Assembly: GCA_947494645.1 (NCBI GenBank)
Contig: CANLVO010000001.1
Location: 434,001 to 498,000 of the forward strand
Length of the DNA stretch: 64,000 nt
Source: an uncultured Litoreibacter sp.
GTDB lineage: Bacteria; Pseudomonadota; Alphaproteobacteria; Rhodobacterales; Rhodobacteraceae
Direction: 5' to 3'
In this document: piece by piece, positions 42,015 through 50,722 of the stretch
How the letters are laid out: every line of letters starts with the position of its first letter
Position numbering within the stretch: position 1 is the first letter of the stretch
Notes under the pieces: generated by a model
What the model was told of the DNA's origin: nothing
The model's input: only the letters and a program-made list of their open reading frames with translations
Database searches by the model: none
Made by a program: the position numbers and the translations under genes

Positions 42015-43955
42015 TTAGTCCGCCGCCGCGCGACCCTTGAGGGCGACGATGCCCTTGGGTCGGAATTGAATGAAGAGGATGATGAACAGGATCATGTAGG
42101 TCTGCGCCGCCAAGGTGTTGGACGGGTTCAGCCACTCGATCCCTTTTTGAAGGAAGCCGATCAGCGAGGCGCCCGCCAGCGTGCCCCAGACATTGCCCAC
42201 GCCGCCCACCACGACGGTCATGAAGCTTTGCACGATGTAATCCGCCCCCATCTCAGAGGTCACCTTGGCGTAAAGCCCGATGGCCACGCCAGCGATGCCC
42301 GCAATGCCAGACCCCAGCCCAAAGGTCAGCATGTTGATGCGGTCCGGGTTGATCCCCATAGAGGCCGCCATGCCTGGGTTCTGAGTGACAGCGCGCACCT
42401 CCAGCCCCAGCCGCGTGCGCTTGAGCACGAACAGGATCAGGATCAGAAACAGCACCGCCAGCACGAAGATCGCGATACGGATGTAGCTGATGGCAATTAC
42501 GTCGTTGAACACCAGCGCCCCGTCCAACCACTCCGGCGAGGTCAGGGGGCGGGCCTGCGTGCCAAAGATGTTCTTGGCCAGCTGCTGAAGGGCAATCGAT
42601 ATCCCGAATGTTGCGAGCAATGTCTCAAGTGGGCGGTGATAAAGATGGCGGATCACCAGCCGCTCCATCGCGACCCCGGCCCCGAAGGTCACCGCAAAGG
42701 CCAAGGGCAGGGCGATGATGATCGACAGGGTGTAATCAGGCACGAATTGCTGCACGACAAAGCCGGTATAGGCGCCCATCATGATGAACTCGCCATGCGC
42801 CATGTTGATGACGCCCATGACGCCAAAGGTGATCGCAAGCCCGATGGCCGCCAGGAAATAAATTGAGGCCAGCGACAGCGCATCAAGCCCCAGATCAACC
42901 GTCTGGCTCAACGCAACGCGGCTCTCAATGTCGTTCAGGGCTTCGCGGGCGGCGTCGGTGATCGCAGGGTCAGGCTCGGCATATTCCAGATAGAACACAT
43001 GGTCTGCCACGGCCTCCGCCTTGTTGGCGTCTGGCACGCGCGCAGCCACGCTGCCAGTTGCGGCCAGACGGTCATAGGCCTGCGCCCGCGCAACGTCGCT
43101 GCCCAGCGCCGAGACAGCAACCCCGCCCACGGTGTCGCCTTCGATATTGGCGACAAGCGCCGCGCGGATTTGCGCGGGCGTCACGGGGGCGGGCGCAAGC
43201 TCCGCCTCAACCAGCCGCGCGTAAGCCTCGTCGGCGCTCAGATCAGCGCCCACCTCAAGCGTCTCCGCCAGATTGACGCCTTCGGGTATCGCCACGCCGA
43301 CCTTCGTTGTCGTGGCCAGCACGGTGTTCAGCACGGCACGCACATCCACCGACAGATCACCCGACAGCGCGTCAATGGCCTCTATGCGCGCCTCGGGTGT
43401 CTCGCCAAACGTTGCAACCAGCATACCCGCTAGCCGCTGCTTCTTTTTCAACAGCTCCGCATCAGTCTCCCCCTCGACAGAGGCCTGCAACGGCCCAAGC
43501 TGGCTCACATCCATGCTCCGCGCGATGGCATCCACCGCCGCGCGGCGTTTGGCGATATCGGGGTCAGAAAGTTGGAATTGCACCAAGGCGTTGCCGATCG
43601 CACGCCGCACGCCGCCATTGGGGCGCAGGTCTTTGAATGCACCGGCATCCGCTTCGATCATCTCGCCGCTGTCGAGATCTTCCAGACGTGCGACGTCACC
43701 CTCTTCGATCAGTCGGAAAAACTGCCCGTCCGGGCTGCGCTGCACGATCTCGCGGTCCCGCCAGCCCTCAAGGAAGGGCACCACCTGCGGCAGTCCGCTG
43801 GCCACCAGATCGTCCAGAACCACCCCGACACTGTTGCGCGAGGGCTTTTGCACCTCATCTGCATGTGTCTGCAGGATATCTTGTAGCGATTGGGCCTGCA
43901 GGGCGGTGCAGAGAAACAGCCAGAAAGACACGGCCAGTGAAAGCAGTCGCAGCAT
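42015..43955 (-). CDS. urtB: urea ABC transporter permease UrtB with long periplasmic N-terminal domain
   Basis: A 646-residue permease of the LivH type. An N-terminal signal-like segment (MLRLLSLAVSFWLFLCTALQAQS) is followed by about 330 residues of soluble, probably periplasmic helical sequence, longer than the domain in many UrtB proteins. The C-terminal 290 residues are the permease: SLASIYFLAAIGLAITFGVMGVINMAHGEFIMMGAYTGFVV, TFGISIALQQLAKNIFG, VTQNPGMAASMGINPDRINMLTFGLGSGIAGIAGVAIG and VVGGVGNVWGTLAGA. It pairs with UrtC and is co-transcribed with it. A hairpin in the 88-bp gap to urtA may lower its expression relative to the binding protein. Confidence 0.93.
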   Translation of the reverse strand: MLRLLSLAVSFWLFLCTALQAQSLQDILQTHADEVQKPSRNSVGVVLDDLVASGLPQVVPFLEGWRDREIVQRSPDGQFFRLIEEGDVARLEDLDSGEMIEADAGAFKDLRPNGGVRRAIGNALVQFQLSDPDIAKRRAAVDAIARSMDVSQLGPLQASVEGETDAELLKKKQRLAGMLVATFGETPEARIEAIDALSGDLSVDVRAVLNTVLATTTKVGVAIPEGVNLAETLEVGADLSADEAYARLVEAELAPAPVTPAQIRAALVANIEGDTVGGVAVSALGSDVARAQAYDRLAATGSVAARVPDANKAEAVADHVFYLEYAEPDPAITDAAREALNDIESRVALSQTVDLGLDALSLASIYFLAAIGLAITFGVMGVINMAHGEFIMMGAYTGFVVQQFVPDYTLSIIIALPLAFAVTFGAGVAMERLVIRHLYHRPLETLLATFGISIALQQLAKNIFGTQARPLTSPEWLDGALVFNDVIAISYIRIAIFVLAVLFLILILFVLKRTRLGLEVRAVTQNPGMAASMGINPDRINMLTFGLGSGIAGIAGVAIGLYAKVTSEMGADYIVQSFMTVVVGGVGNVWGTLAGASLIGFLQKGIEWLNPSNTLAAQTYMILFIILFIQFRPKGIVALKGRAAAD

Positions 43956-44004
43956 AGGAAAACGTGCCGATCTCTAGAGTGGGAGCGAGCTCAGAAAGCA
44001 CCAA

Positions 44005-44030
44005 GGGCGCATGCAGTTTCGCACGCGCCC
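44005..44030 (-). terminator. hairpin between urtA and urtB (attenuator or mRNA stabiliser)
   Basis: GGGCGCATGC (44005-44014) pairs with GCACGCGCCC (44021-44030) with a single mismatch and a 6-nt loop. It lies 14 bp after the urtA stop, with no T-run beyond it, so partial termination or 3'-end protection of an abundant urtA message is more likely than full termination. Confidence 0.6.
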
Positions 44031-44043
44031 CCGGATCATTGGC

Positions 44044-45324
44044 TTAGTAGTTGGAGGTCAACTGAACGCAGGTCTCGGTCTGCGTGTTGTACATCCCGCA
44101 GCCCAGTCCCTTCCAGTCGGAGGTCAGGATGGCCGAGTCGGGCAGGAAGTCCGTCCACGCATCGCCGGGCACCTCAGCCGTCTGGCTGACAATGTCGAAC
44201 TGACCCTCAGCGGTGATCTCGCCGATCAGCACTGGCTTGGCCAGATGGTGGTTTGGCAACATCACGGCGGTGCCGCCTGTCAGGTTCGGGAATTCCTGGC
44301 CATACATGGCCTCCCGTACCGCGTCCACGTCAGTGGTGCCTGCGTCCTTGACCGCGTTCACCCACATGTTGAAGCCGATGTAATGCGCCTCCATCGGGTC
44401 ATTGGTCACGCGGTCTTCGCCCATCTTTGCTTTCCATGCGGCGACCCACGCGTCATTGGCCTCGGATTCGGCGGATTGGAAGTAGTTCCACGCCGCAAGA
44501 TGGCCGACCAGATCGGATGTATCGAGGCCCGACAACTCTTCCTCACCTACGGAGAACGCGACGACCGGAATGTCATCCGCCGACACGCCAGCGGCGGCGA
44601 GCTCTTTGTAGAAGCCGATATTGGCGTCCCCGTTGATGGTCGAGATCACGCCCACCTGCTTGCCATCCGCGCCCAGCGCCACGACGTCAGCCACGATGGT
44701 GGCCCAATCGGAATGACCAAAGGGCGTGTAGTTCACGAAGATGTCTTCCTTCGCGATGCCCTTGTCGATCAGGTAGGATTCCAGAATGTTGTTGGTCGTG
44801 CGCGGGTAGACGTAGTCGGTGCCCAGAAGCGCAAACTTTTCAACGCCAAGCTCTTCAAGGAAGTAATCCGTCGCAGGGATCGCCTGCTGGTTCGGCGCGG
44901 CACCAGTGTAGAACACGTTGCGCGAGCTTTCCTCGCCCTCATATTGCACCGGGTAGAACATCAGCCCGTTCAGCTCTTCCAGGACCGGCAGCGCGGATTT
45001 GCGGCTCACAGATGTCCAGCTGCCAAAGATCACGTCGACCTCGTTGACGGTCAGAAGCTCGCGCGCTTTCTCAGCAAAGAGCGGCCAGTCAGAGGCCGGG
45101 TCAACAACAACAGCCTCGATCTGGCAATCCAACAGACCGCCCGCGGCGTTCTGGTTTTCAATCAGCAGCTCCATGGTGTCTTTCAGCGTCGTCTCCGAAA
45201 TCGCCATGGTGCCCGAGAGGGAGTGCAGAACGCCCACTTTGATCGGGTCGGCGCATTCGGCGGCGGCAATCGCGGTGGTGCCGAGCATAACAGCCATCGC
45301 CAGAGCAGAAGTTTTCATTTTCAT
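44044..45324 (-). CDS. urtA: urea ABC transporter substrate-binding protein UrtA
   Basis: A 426-residue periplasmic urea-binding protein. The signal peptide (MKMKTSALAMAVMLGTTAIAAAE) precedes DPIKVGVLHSLSGTMAISETTLKDTMELLIENQNAAGG, the classic UrtA start. FGSWTSVSRKSALPVLEELNGLMFYPVQYEGEESSRNVFYTGAAPNQQAIPATDYF is highly characteristic, as is the C-terminal CGMYNTQTETCVQL. It is the first gene of urtABCDE, and the 381-bp region upstream must hold the promoter. In many bacteria this operon is nitrogen-controlled; no unambiguous sigma-54 site was found here. Confidence 0.95.
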   Translation of the reverse strand: MKMKTSALAMAVMLGTTAIAAAECADPIKVGVLHSLSGTMAISETTLKDTMELLIENQNAAGGLLDCQIEAVVVDPASDWPLFAEKARELLTVNEVDVIFGSWTSVSRKSALPVLEELNGLMFYPVQYEGEESSRNVFYTGAAPNQQAIPATDYFLEELGVEKFALLGTDYVYPRTTNNILESYLIDKGIAKEDIFVNYTPFGHSDWATIVADVVALGADGKQVGVISTINGDANIGFYKELAAAGVSADDIPVVAFSVGEEELSGLDTSDLVGHLAAWNYFQSAESEANDAWVAAWKAKMGEDRVTNDPMEAHYIGFNMWVNAVKDAGTTDVDAVREAMYGQEFPNLTGGTAVMLPNHHLAKPVLIGEITAEGQFDIVSQTAEVPGDAWTDFLPDSAILTSDWKGLGCGMYNTQTETCVQLTSNY

Positions 45325-45705
45325 AGGTCATGTGTCCCCGTTAACGTCGCGGGTCGTCGAGAAGACACACGTGCCCCTTTTCAACGGTGGACCAACCAAA
45401 TAGGCAGGACCCGCAACAGTGATGTTGTAGTCGCGTGGCGGGGTTTATCTGTCAGGATGGCCCGCCGCGTGACGCTCGACTCATTCGAGCCTCTGTAGAC
45501 CATGCTGCGGCGCGGAAAATGGCGAGGGATTAATGCCCTGTTCACCTGCAGTAAAATAATTTGCCTAATTATTGCGCAGAACTTGGGGGCGATGCCCGCT
45601 TTCCGAACACACAAAACGCCCACGAAATGCGCGCTTGTGAATTGTGGTCGCGGGGTCTGAGGGTCTCAGGCGCCCGGGGGAAGCGCCTGAGACCGGGGGT
45701 CCAAC
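45325..45705. other. intergenic region: urtA upstream DNA and phoX 3' flank
   Basis: No gene is seen in these 381 bases. It contains an AT-rich inverted repeat AATAATT/AATTATT with a 5-nt spacer (45555-45573), a plausible regulator or UP-type site for the urt promoter, and the phoX 3' hairpin at 45662-45694. The exact -35/-10 of the urt operon could not be fixed. Confidence 0.5.
45662..45694 (-). terminator. strong hairpin after phoX
   Basis: GGTCTCAGGCGC (45662-45673) and GCGCCTGAGACC (45683-45694) form a perfect 12-bp stem with a 9-nt loop. It lies 11 bp beyond the phoX stop, without a clear T-run, so it is a termination or 3'-end stabilising structure. Confidence 0.7.
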
Positions 45706-47631
45706 CTATCCGACCAAAGCGTTATCCGTGCGCTTCACCGTCACGATGGAGGACCGGGGGAGGGCCCCTTCACCGTCGGGGAAAGGTGCGGCCGGGTGTT
45801 GGATGCCGACAAACATGGTGCGTTTGTCCGCCGACCACGTCAGGCCTGTGACCTCCGAGCCATTGGGGCCTGTCATGAACCGACGAATTTCGCCCGTCAC
45901 CGGGTCGCCCGCCAGCATCTGGTTGTTGCCCATTCCGAGGAAGTCGCCCTCGTTGTCGTCATTGCCATCCGTCTGGATCCAGACCAACCCGGAGCTGTCG
46001 AACTGCATCCCGTCAGGCGAGTTGAACAGGTTGCCCGCGTTGATGTTGGCCGTCCCTGCATAGAGCCCCTCGCTGTAAACGGTTGGGTTGCCCGCCATCA
46101 CGTAGAGGTCCCACTCAAAGGTCGCGGCCGCGTGGTCGCCATTATGAGGCCGCCACCGCACGATCTGACCATACCGGTTGATCTCGCGCGGGTTCGGGGC
46201 GTTGACCACCATCGGCTCGCCCGCCGCGTTGGTCTTGATCGAGCCATCCTCGTTCTTGTCGCCCCGCCGCGAGTTGTTCGTCAGGCAGCAATAGGCCTCT
46301 GCGGCGGTCGGGTTCACGGCAATCCACTCGGGCCGGTCCATGGTGGTGGCGCTCACCTCGGTGGCCGCGATGCGGGTGAAAACCGCGATCTCCGCCTCTG
46401 ACATGCCGGTGTCTTCGGGCGTCAGCGCGATCCACGTCCCGGTCATGTCGTCATTGAACTTGGCGACAAACAGCTGCCCCTCGCTCAGCAGGGTCGAGGT
46501 GTCCCCGCCCGGCGTGTACGTGTCGCGGCTGACCCATTTATACATGTACTCGCCGCGCTCATCATCGCCCATATAGACAACCACACGCCCGTCAGGTGCC
46601 ACGACAGAGGCCGCGTTCTCGTGCTTGAACCGCCCCAGCGCGGTGCGCTTGATCGGGGTCGAGGCCGGGTCTGCCGGGTCAATCTCGACAATATATCCCG
46701 CCCGGTGCGGCTCGTTTGGCTCTTTCGACAGATCAAAGCGCGGGTCAAACCCGTGGTAGTTATAGCGCCCCGGGTCGACCTCCATGCTCACGCCGTAGCG
46801 CGAAAAGCCAGCGGCGGTGGTCTCGTCCAGCGACAAATCGGCGGTGGTGCCGAAATAGCCGTTGAAATTCTCTTCGCAGGTCAGATATGTCCCCCACGGC
46901 GTCCGGCCGGAGCCGCAATTGTTGAACGTGCCAAGCGAGGCGGTGCCGCTCGGATCCGCGCTGGTCTTCAGCAGATCATGGCCTGCCGCAGGACCTTCAA
47001 TCTGCATCGGTGTGCGGTGGTGAATACGGCGGTTGTAGGGGCTGTCCACGACAACCTCCCAGCCATCGTCGCCCTCGGCCACTTCCATGACGGTCACGCC
47101 CTGAAAATTCTGCAACCGCGTCACATCATCGGCAGAGGCGGGCTGGCCTTCCTGATCTGGTGGCAGGTTGATCTTGCCGTTTACATACTCCGAATTGACC
47201 ACAAGCAACTCGGTGTCGCCCACCAGAAACAGCTCCATCCCGTCGGTATTCTCGCCAAACACGCGGTCTGAGCCTGCGGTCGGGATGCCAGTGGACGCGT
47301 CAAACGCAGGCGCGTCCGAGAACAGCGGATCGCCCCAGCGCACCAGCACGTCCCACTCATACCCACCGGGCACATGCACGGTCCCGTCGGTCTGCGGCGC
47401 AAGTTGCTCGAAGGCAAAGCGCGACGCCTGTTGCGCCTGCGCCGATGTACCTGACAAAAGCCCGGTTCCCATCACAGCCGCGCCAGAGCCAAAGGCCAGT
47501 GCACCGCCCAGAAACCCGCGCCGCGAGATCGCGCGGTCCACCACATCGTCAAATTCCTGCCGATGGGCGCGAGGGTATTTCATCTCGTCTTCATCATCGA
47601 AGGACAGTTCATCATAGTTAATTTGGGACAT
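45706..47631 (-). CDS. phoX: PhoX-family alkaline phosphatase (DUF839), Tat-exported
   Basis: A 641-residue calcium-dependent phosphatase-type protein that releases phosphate from organic phosphoesters in the periplasm. The N-terminus contains a twin-arginine signal, AISRRGFLGGALAFGSGAAVMGTGLL, following a 38-residue acidic leader. PhoX-type segments include GSGRTPWGTYLTCEENFNGYFG, KHENAASVVAPDGRVVVYMGDDERGEYMYKWV, FTRIAATEVSATTMDRPEWIAVNP and GLTWSADKRTMFVGIQHP. A PHO box is present upstream (47678-47711), so phosphate starvation control is likely. PhoX members in marine bacteria are common; some paralogues with this domain have no proven phosphatase activity. Confidence 0.88.
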   Translation of the reverse strand: MSQINYDELSFDDEDEMKYPRAHRQEFDDVVDRAISRRGFLGGALAFGSGAAVMGTGLLSGTSAQAQQASRFAFEQLAPQTDGTVHVPGGYEWDVLVRWGDPLFSDAPAFDASTGIPTAGSDRVFGENTDGMELFLVGDTELLVVNSEYVNGKINLPPDQEGQPASADDVTRLQNFQGVTVMEVAEGDDGWEVVVDSPYNRRIHHRTPMQIEGPAAGHDLLKTSADPSGTASLGTFNNCGSGRTPWGTYLTCEENFNGYFGTTADLSLDETTAAGFSRYGVSMEVDPGRYNYHGFDPRFDLSKEPNEPHRAGYIVEIDPADPASTPIKRTALGRFKHENAASVVAPDGRVVVYMGDDERGEYMYKWVSRDTYTPGGDTSTLLSEGQLFVAKFNDDMTGTWIALTPEDTGMSEAEIAVFTRIAATEVSATTMDRPEWIAVNPTAAEAYCCLTNNSRRGDKNEDGSIKTNAAGEPMVVNAPNPREINRYGQIVRWRPHNGDHAAATFEWDLYVMAGNPTVYSEGLYAGTANINAGNLFNSPDGMQFDSSGLVWIQTDGNDDNEGDFLGMGNNQMLAGDPVTGEIRRFMTGPNGSEVTGLTWSADKRTMFVGIQHPAAPFPDGEGALPRSSIVTVKRTDNALVG

Positions 47632-47677
47632 TTTCCGACTCCTGCTGGGAACCCGACGCGGGTCCTGACTGGTCCAA

Positions 47678-47711
47678 ACGCTAGGGGTCGAAACCGACAG
47701 TTTTGTAACAG
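47678..47711 (-). promoter_or_regulatory. putative PHO box and -10 upstream of phoX
   Basis: On the minus strand CTGTTAC (47711-47705), AAAA, then CTGTCGG (47700-47694) form two 7-bp direct repeats with 4-bp spacing, the layout of a PhoB binding site. TAGCGT (47683-47678) follows 10 bp later as a possible -10, again the normal PHO promoter geometry. It is 63 bp from the phoX start. Confidence 0.65.
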
Positions 47712-47763
47712 AGATGTTGGGGTTTGATGAAGTTTCCGAGACCAGTTATTCACAGCCCCCCGA

Positions 47764-48540
47764 TCACGGCTTGACCGCGCTCATGCAGTAATAGGTGAGC
47801 GAGAAAAAGAACCGTCCCTGCTGGGCAAGCTCCACCTGTTCGTCAAACCACGCCTGCGTGTCCGCCTCGGTCATATGCCCGTTCTCGGCGGCATAACGCG
47901 ACATCAGATGCATCAGCATAAAGGCGATGCCATCAGGCCTGAGGGTGACATCGCAAAAGGTGAACGGCGCGACCTCGATCGCAGTAAACCCGCAATCCTG
48001 CGTTAGCTTCGGCCAAAGGGCGGCCACGCGCGGCTCTATATAATGGTGATCCCAAGCGGCCAGCACGGCCTGCATCCGGTCGGGATTGTCCGAAAACCAG
48101 TCCAACGTCTTGCACCCGGTATCCACGGCCACAAACCGACCGCCCCGCCGCAGAACGCGGTGCGCCTCCCGAATGGCGGCGGGGATATCTGAAAGATACT
48201 CCAGCACCTGCACAGCGGCGAGTTTGTCAGCGGCGCCATCCTGCAAGGGCAGGGCGTCGGCAAGCCCGTCCTTGATCACCGTATTGGCAAAGGCCGCGCA
48301 GCGATCTTTCGCGGGCCCCCGCATGTCCTCACTCGGGTCAATGCCAGTCACGTGGCCGTCGGGCCCAACAGCGCGGGCAAGCTCCTCTGTCAGCAACCCG
48401 TTCCCGCATCCGACATCAACCACCCGGTCCCCTTGGGCCAGATGCAAAGCGTCAAACGCCATGCGCCTGCGTCTCGAGACATCGCCCCCTTGATAGGCAA
48501 TCTCAAGCAGCGCGGTCGTGGCCTCGTCAAACTTCAACAT
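47764..48540 (-). CDS. class I SAM-dependent methyltransferase
   Basis: A 258-residue methyltransferase. Motif I is DRVVDVGCGNGLLTEELARAVG (about 38-59), followed by the acidic residue in HVTGIDPSEDM, LPLQDGAADKLAAVQVLEYLSDIPAAIREAHRVLRRGGRFVAVDTG (motifs II-III) and a C-terminal helical cap. This arrangement is that of the UbiE/arsenite/small-molecule methyltransferase group, but no substrate signature is recognised. It has no tight operon partners; the 5' end is 47 bp from the betI end on the same strand, and phoX lies beyond its 3' end. Confidence 0.85.
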   Translation of the reverse strand: MLKFDEATTALLEIAYQGGDVSRRRRMAFDALHLAQGDRVVDVGCGNGLLTEELARAVGPDGHVTGIDPSEDMRGPAKDRCAAFANTVIKDGLADALPLQDGAADKLAAVQVLEYLSDIPAAIREAHRVLRRGGRFVAVDTGCKTLDWFSDNPDRMQAVLAAWDHHYIEPRVAALWPKLTQDCGFTAIEVAPFTFCDVTLRPDGIAFMLMHLMSRYAAENGHMTEADTQAWFDEQVELAQQGRFFFSLTYYCMSAVKP

Positions 48541-48587
48541 GACCCAAGCCTATCCGAAAACCTGATCCTTGAACATCGGGCGCGGCG

Positions 48588-49154
48588 TCAGGCCAGCAGA
48601 CGGTCCAGCACGACCAGCGCCTCCCGCCGTGCGGCCCCGGCGTCGCACAGACCCGATTGCGCGGCTTCCAGCCAGACACCGTCCATATAGGCCTGCAACA
48701 TGGCAGTGACGCTGCGCACCTCTGTCGCGGGCACCAGCTGACGCAGTTCTGCATGCAGATGGCTTTGCACCCGACCCCGGTTGATACGGTGCAGCCGGGC
48801 AAGCGTGGCGGAGTAGGGGGCGTTTGACCAGAATTGCACCCAAAGCGAGCATTGCGCTGGCGCAAACAGGCGGTCGTCGAAATTGGCGGCAACCAGCCCG
48901 CTCAGCCGGTCACGCGGCGTCTCGGCGCGGTGCAGCCGCTCTATCGTGGCATGGCGCAGCTCGCCCAGAAGCCTGCGCATCGTGGCTTCCATCAGCTTCT
49001 CTTTGCTGCCGAAATAGTAGTTGATCGAGGCGGCAGAGGCCTTCGCCTCCAGCGCAATGTCATTCATCGTCACCTGCGCGTAGCCATGGCGGTGCACGGC
49101 CCGTATGGCGGCGGCGGTCAGCTCTTCATTGCGGATATCTCGGATGCGCGACAT
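48588..49154 (-). CDS. betI: TetR-family repressor BetI
   Basis: A 188-residue TetR-type repressor of choline-to-betaine genes, released when choline is present. The helix-turn-helix is in RNEELTAAAIRAVHRHGYAQVTMNDIALEAKASAASINYYFGSKEKLMEATMRRL (about 8-62). The later part contains LFAPAQCSLWVQFWSNAPYSATLARLHRINRGRVQSHL, characteristic of BetI. The start at 49154 (MSRIRDIRNEEL) fits the family; the frame to 49250 reads through the operator. It is divergent from betBA, and the dyad at 49190-49211 lies between the two starts, giving autoregulation and control of betBA. Confidence 0.9.
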   Translation of the reverse strand: MSRIRDIRNEELTAAAIRAVHRHGYAQVTMNDIALEAKASAASINYYFGSKEKLMEATMRRLLGELRHATIERLHRAETPRDRLSGLVAANFDDRLFAPAQCSLWVQFWSNAPYSATLARLHRINRGRVQSHLHAELRQLVPATEVRSVTAMLQAYMDGVWLEAAQSGLCDAGAARREALVVLDRLLA

Positions 49155-49189
49155 GGCGCCAACATGGCACGTCCGGGCGCCCGGCGCAA

Positions 49190-49211
49190 AACTTGAATGA
49201 GCATACAAGTT
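49190..49211. promoter_or_regulatory. putative BetI operator
   Basis: AACTTG (49190-49195) and CAAGTT (49206-49211) form a perfect inverted repeat with a 10-bp centre that itself begins AATGA and ends CATA. It lies in the 116-bp gap between the divergent betI and betBA genes, where BetI sites occur. Confidence 0.65.
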
Positions 49212-49270
49212 TTCTTGCTGCGTTGATGCATTTCTGCTAATACGAGGCAAATTATTGCAGGAGAGCCCCC

Positions 49271-50722
49271 ATGCGCGCGCAACCCACCGCCAGCCATTTC
49301 ATCGACGGCGCCTATGTCGAGGATACCGACGGCGCAGAGATCACCTGCATCTACCCCGCCACCGGAAAGCCCGTCGCCAAGCTGCATGCCGCCACGCCCG
49401 CGGTCATCGAACAGGCGCTGGCCTCCGCCCAGAAGGGGCAGAAAATCTGGGCCGCCATGACCGGCACAGAGCGGGGCCGCATCCTGCGCCGCGCCGCGCT
49501 CATCATCGAAGACCGCAACCGCGAGCTGTCAGAACTTGAAACCCTCGACACCGGCAAGCCCATGTCCGAGACGCTGTATGTCGACGCCACCTCCGGCCGC
49601 GAGGCTCTGGAATATTTCGGCGGGCTGGCAGGCAGCCTGACAGGCGAGCATATCCAGCTCGGCCAGGATTGGGTCTACACCGTCCGCGAACCGCTCGGTG
49701 TTTGCGTGGGCATTGGCGCATGGAACTACCCCACCCAGATCGCCTGCTGGAAAGGCGCCCCCGCGCTGGCTTGCGGCAACGCAATGATCTTCAAACCGTC
49801 GGAGACCACACCCCTCTGCGCCCTCAAGGTCGCCGAGATCCTGCACGAGGCGGGCGTCCCCGCAGGCGTCTATAACGTGGTGCAAGGCTACGGCGATGTT
49901 GGTGCCGCTTTGGTCACGGACCCGCGTGTGGCCAAGGTGTCCCTCACCGGCTCCGTGCCCACGGGCCGCAAGGTCTACGCCGCCGCCGCCGAGGGCATGA
50001 AGCACGTCACGATGGAGCTTGGTGGCAAGTCCCCCATCATCATCTTCGATGACGCCGATATCGAAGACGCCGTCTCCGGCGCGATCCTCGGCAATTTCTA
50101 TTCTTCCGGTCAGGTCTGCTCCAACGGCACGCGGGTCTTCGTGCAAAAAGGCATCAAGAAGGAATTCCTCAAACGCCTCAAGGAGCGTACCGAAAGCGCC
50201 ACCCTCGGCGATCCGATGGACGAGGCCACGAATTTCGGCCCCATGGTCTCTGCCAACCAGATGAACATCGTGCTGGGCTATATCGACAAGGGCGTGCAGG
50301 AAGGCGCAAAGCTGATCACCGGCGGCAAGCTCGCCGACCGGGAGGGCTACTTCATCGAGCCCACGATCTTTGCCGACGTCACCGATGACATGACCATCGC
50401 GCGGGAAGAAATCTTCGGCCCCGTCCTCTCGGTCCTCGATTTTGAGACCGAAGAAGAAGCCGTCGCCCGCGCCAATGAGACGGAGTTCGGCCTCGCCGCA
50501 GGCGTCTTCACCGCTGATCTGACCCGCGCGCACCGCGTCTCCGCCGCGTTCGAGGCAGGGACATGTTATATCAACACCTACAACCTCGCCCCGGTCGAGG
50601 CCCCCTTCGGCGGCGTCAAAGCCTCCGGCGTCGGGCGTGAAAACTCGAAAGAAGCGATCAAGCATTACAGCCAGGTCAAATCCGTTTACGTCGCCATGAC
50701 ACCCGTCGAGGCTCCGTTCTAG
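49271..50722 (+). CDS. betB: betaine-aldehyde dehydrogenase
   Basis: A 483-residue aldehyde dehydrogenase that oxidises betaine aldehyde to glycine betaine with NAD(P)+. The catalytic glutamate lies in [10 protein letters not shown] and the catalytic cysteine in [33 protein letters not shown]-type and [32 protein letters not shown] motifs match BetB. The N-terminus ([21 protein letters not shown]) follows GGAG 7 nt before the ATG. The betA ATG follows the stop codon directly (TAG then ATG), giving a coupled betBA unit controlled by divergent betI. Confidence 0.96.
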   Translation: MRAQPTASHFIDGAYVEDTDGAEITCIYPATGKPVAKLHAATPAVIEQALASAQKGQKIWAAMTGTERGRILRRAALIIEDRNRELSELETLDTGKPMSETLYVDATSGREALEYFGGLAGSLTGEHIQLGQDWVYTVREPLGVCVGIGAWNYPTQIACWKGAPALACGNAMIFKPSETTPLCALKVAEILHEAGVPAGVYNVVQGYGDVGAALVTDPRVAKVSLTGSVPTGRKVYAAAAEGMKHVTMELGGKSPIIIFDDADIEDAVSGAILGNFYSSGQVCSNGTRVFVQKGIKKEFLKRLKERTESATLGDPMDEATNFGPMVSANQMNIVLGYIDKGVQEGAKLITGGKLADREGYFIEPTIFADVTDDMTIAREEIFGPVLSVLDFETEEEAVARANETEFGLAAGVFTADLTRAHRVSAAFEAGTCYINTYNLAPVEAPFGGVKASGVGRENSKEAIKHYSQVKSVYVAMTPVEAPF

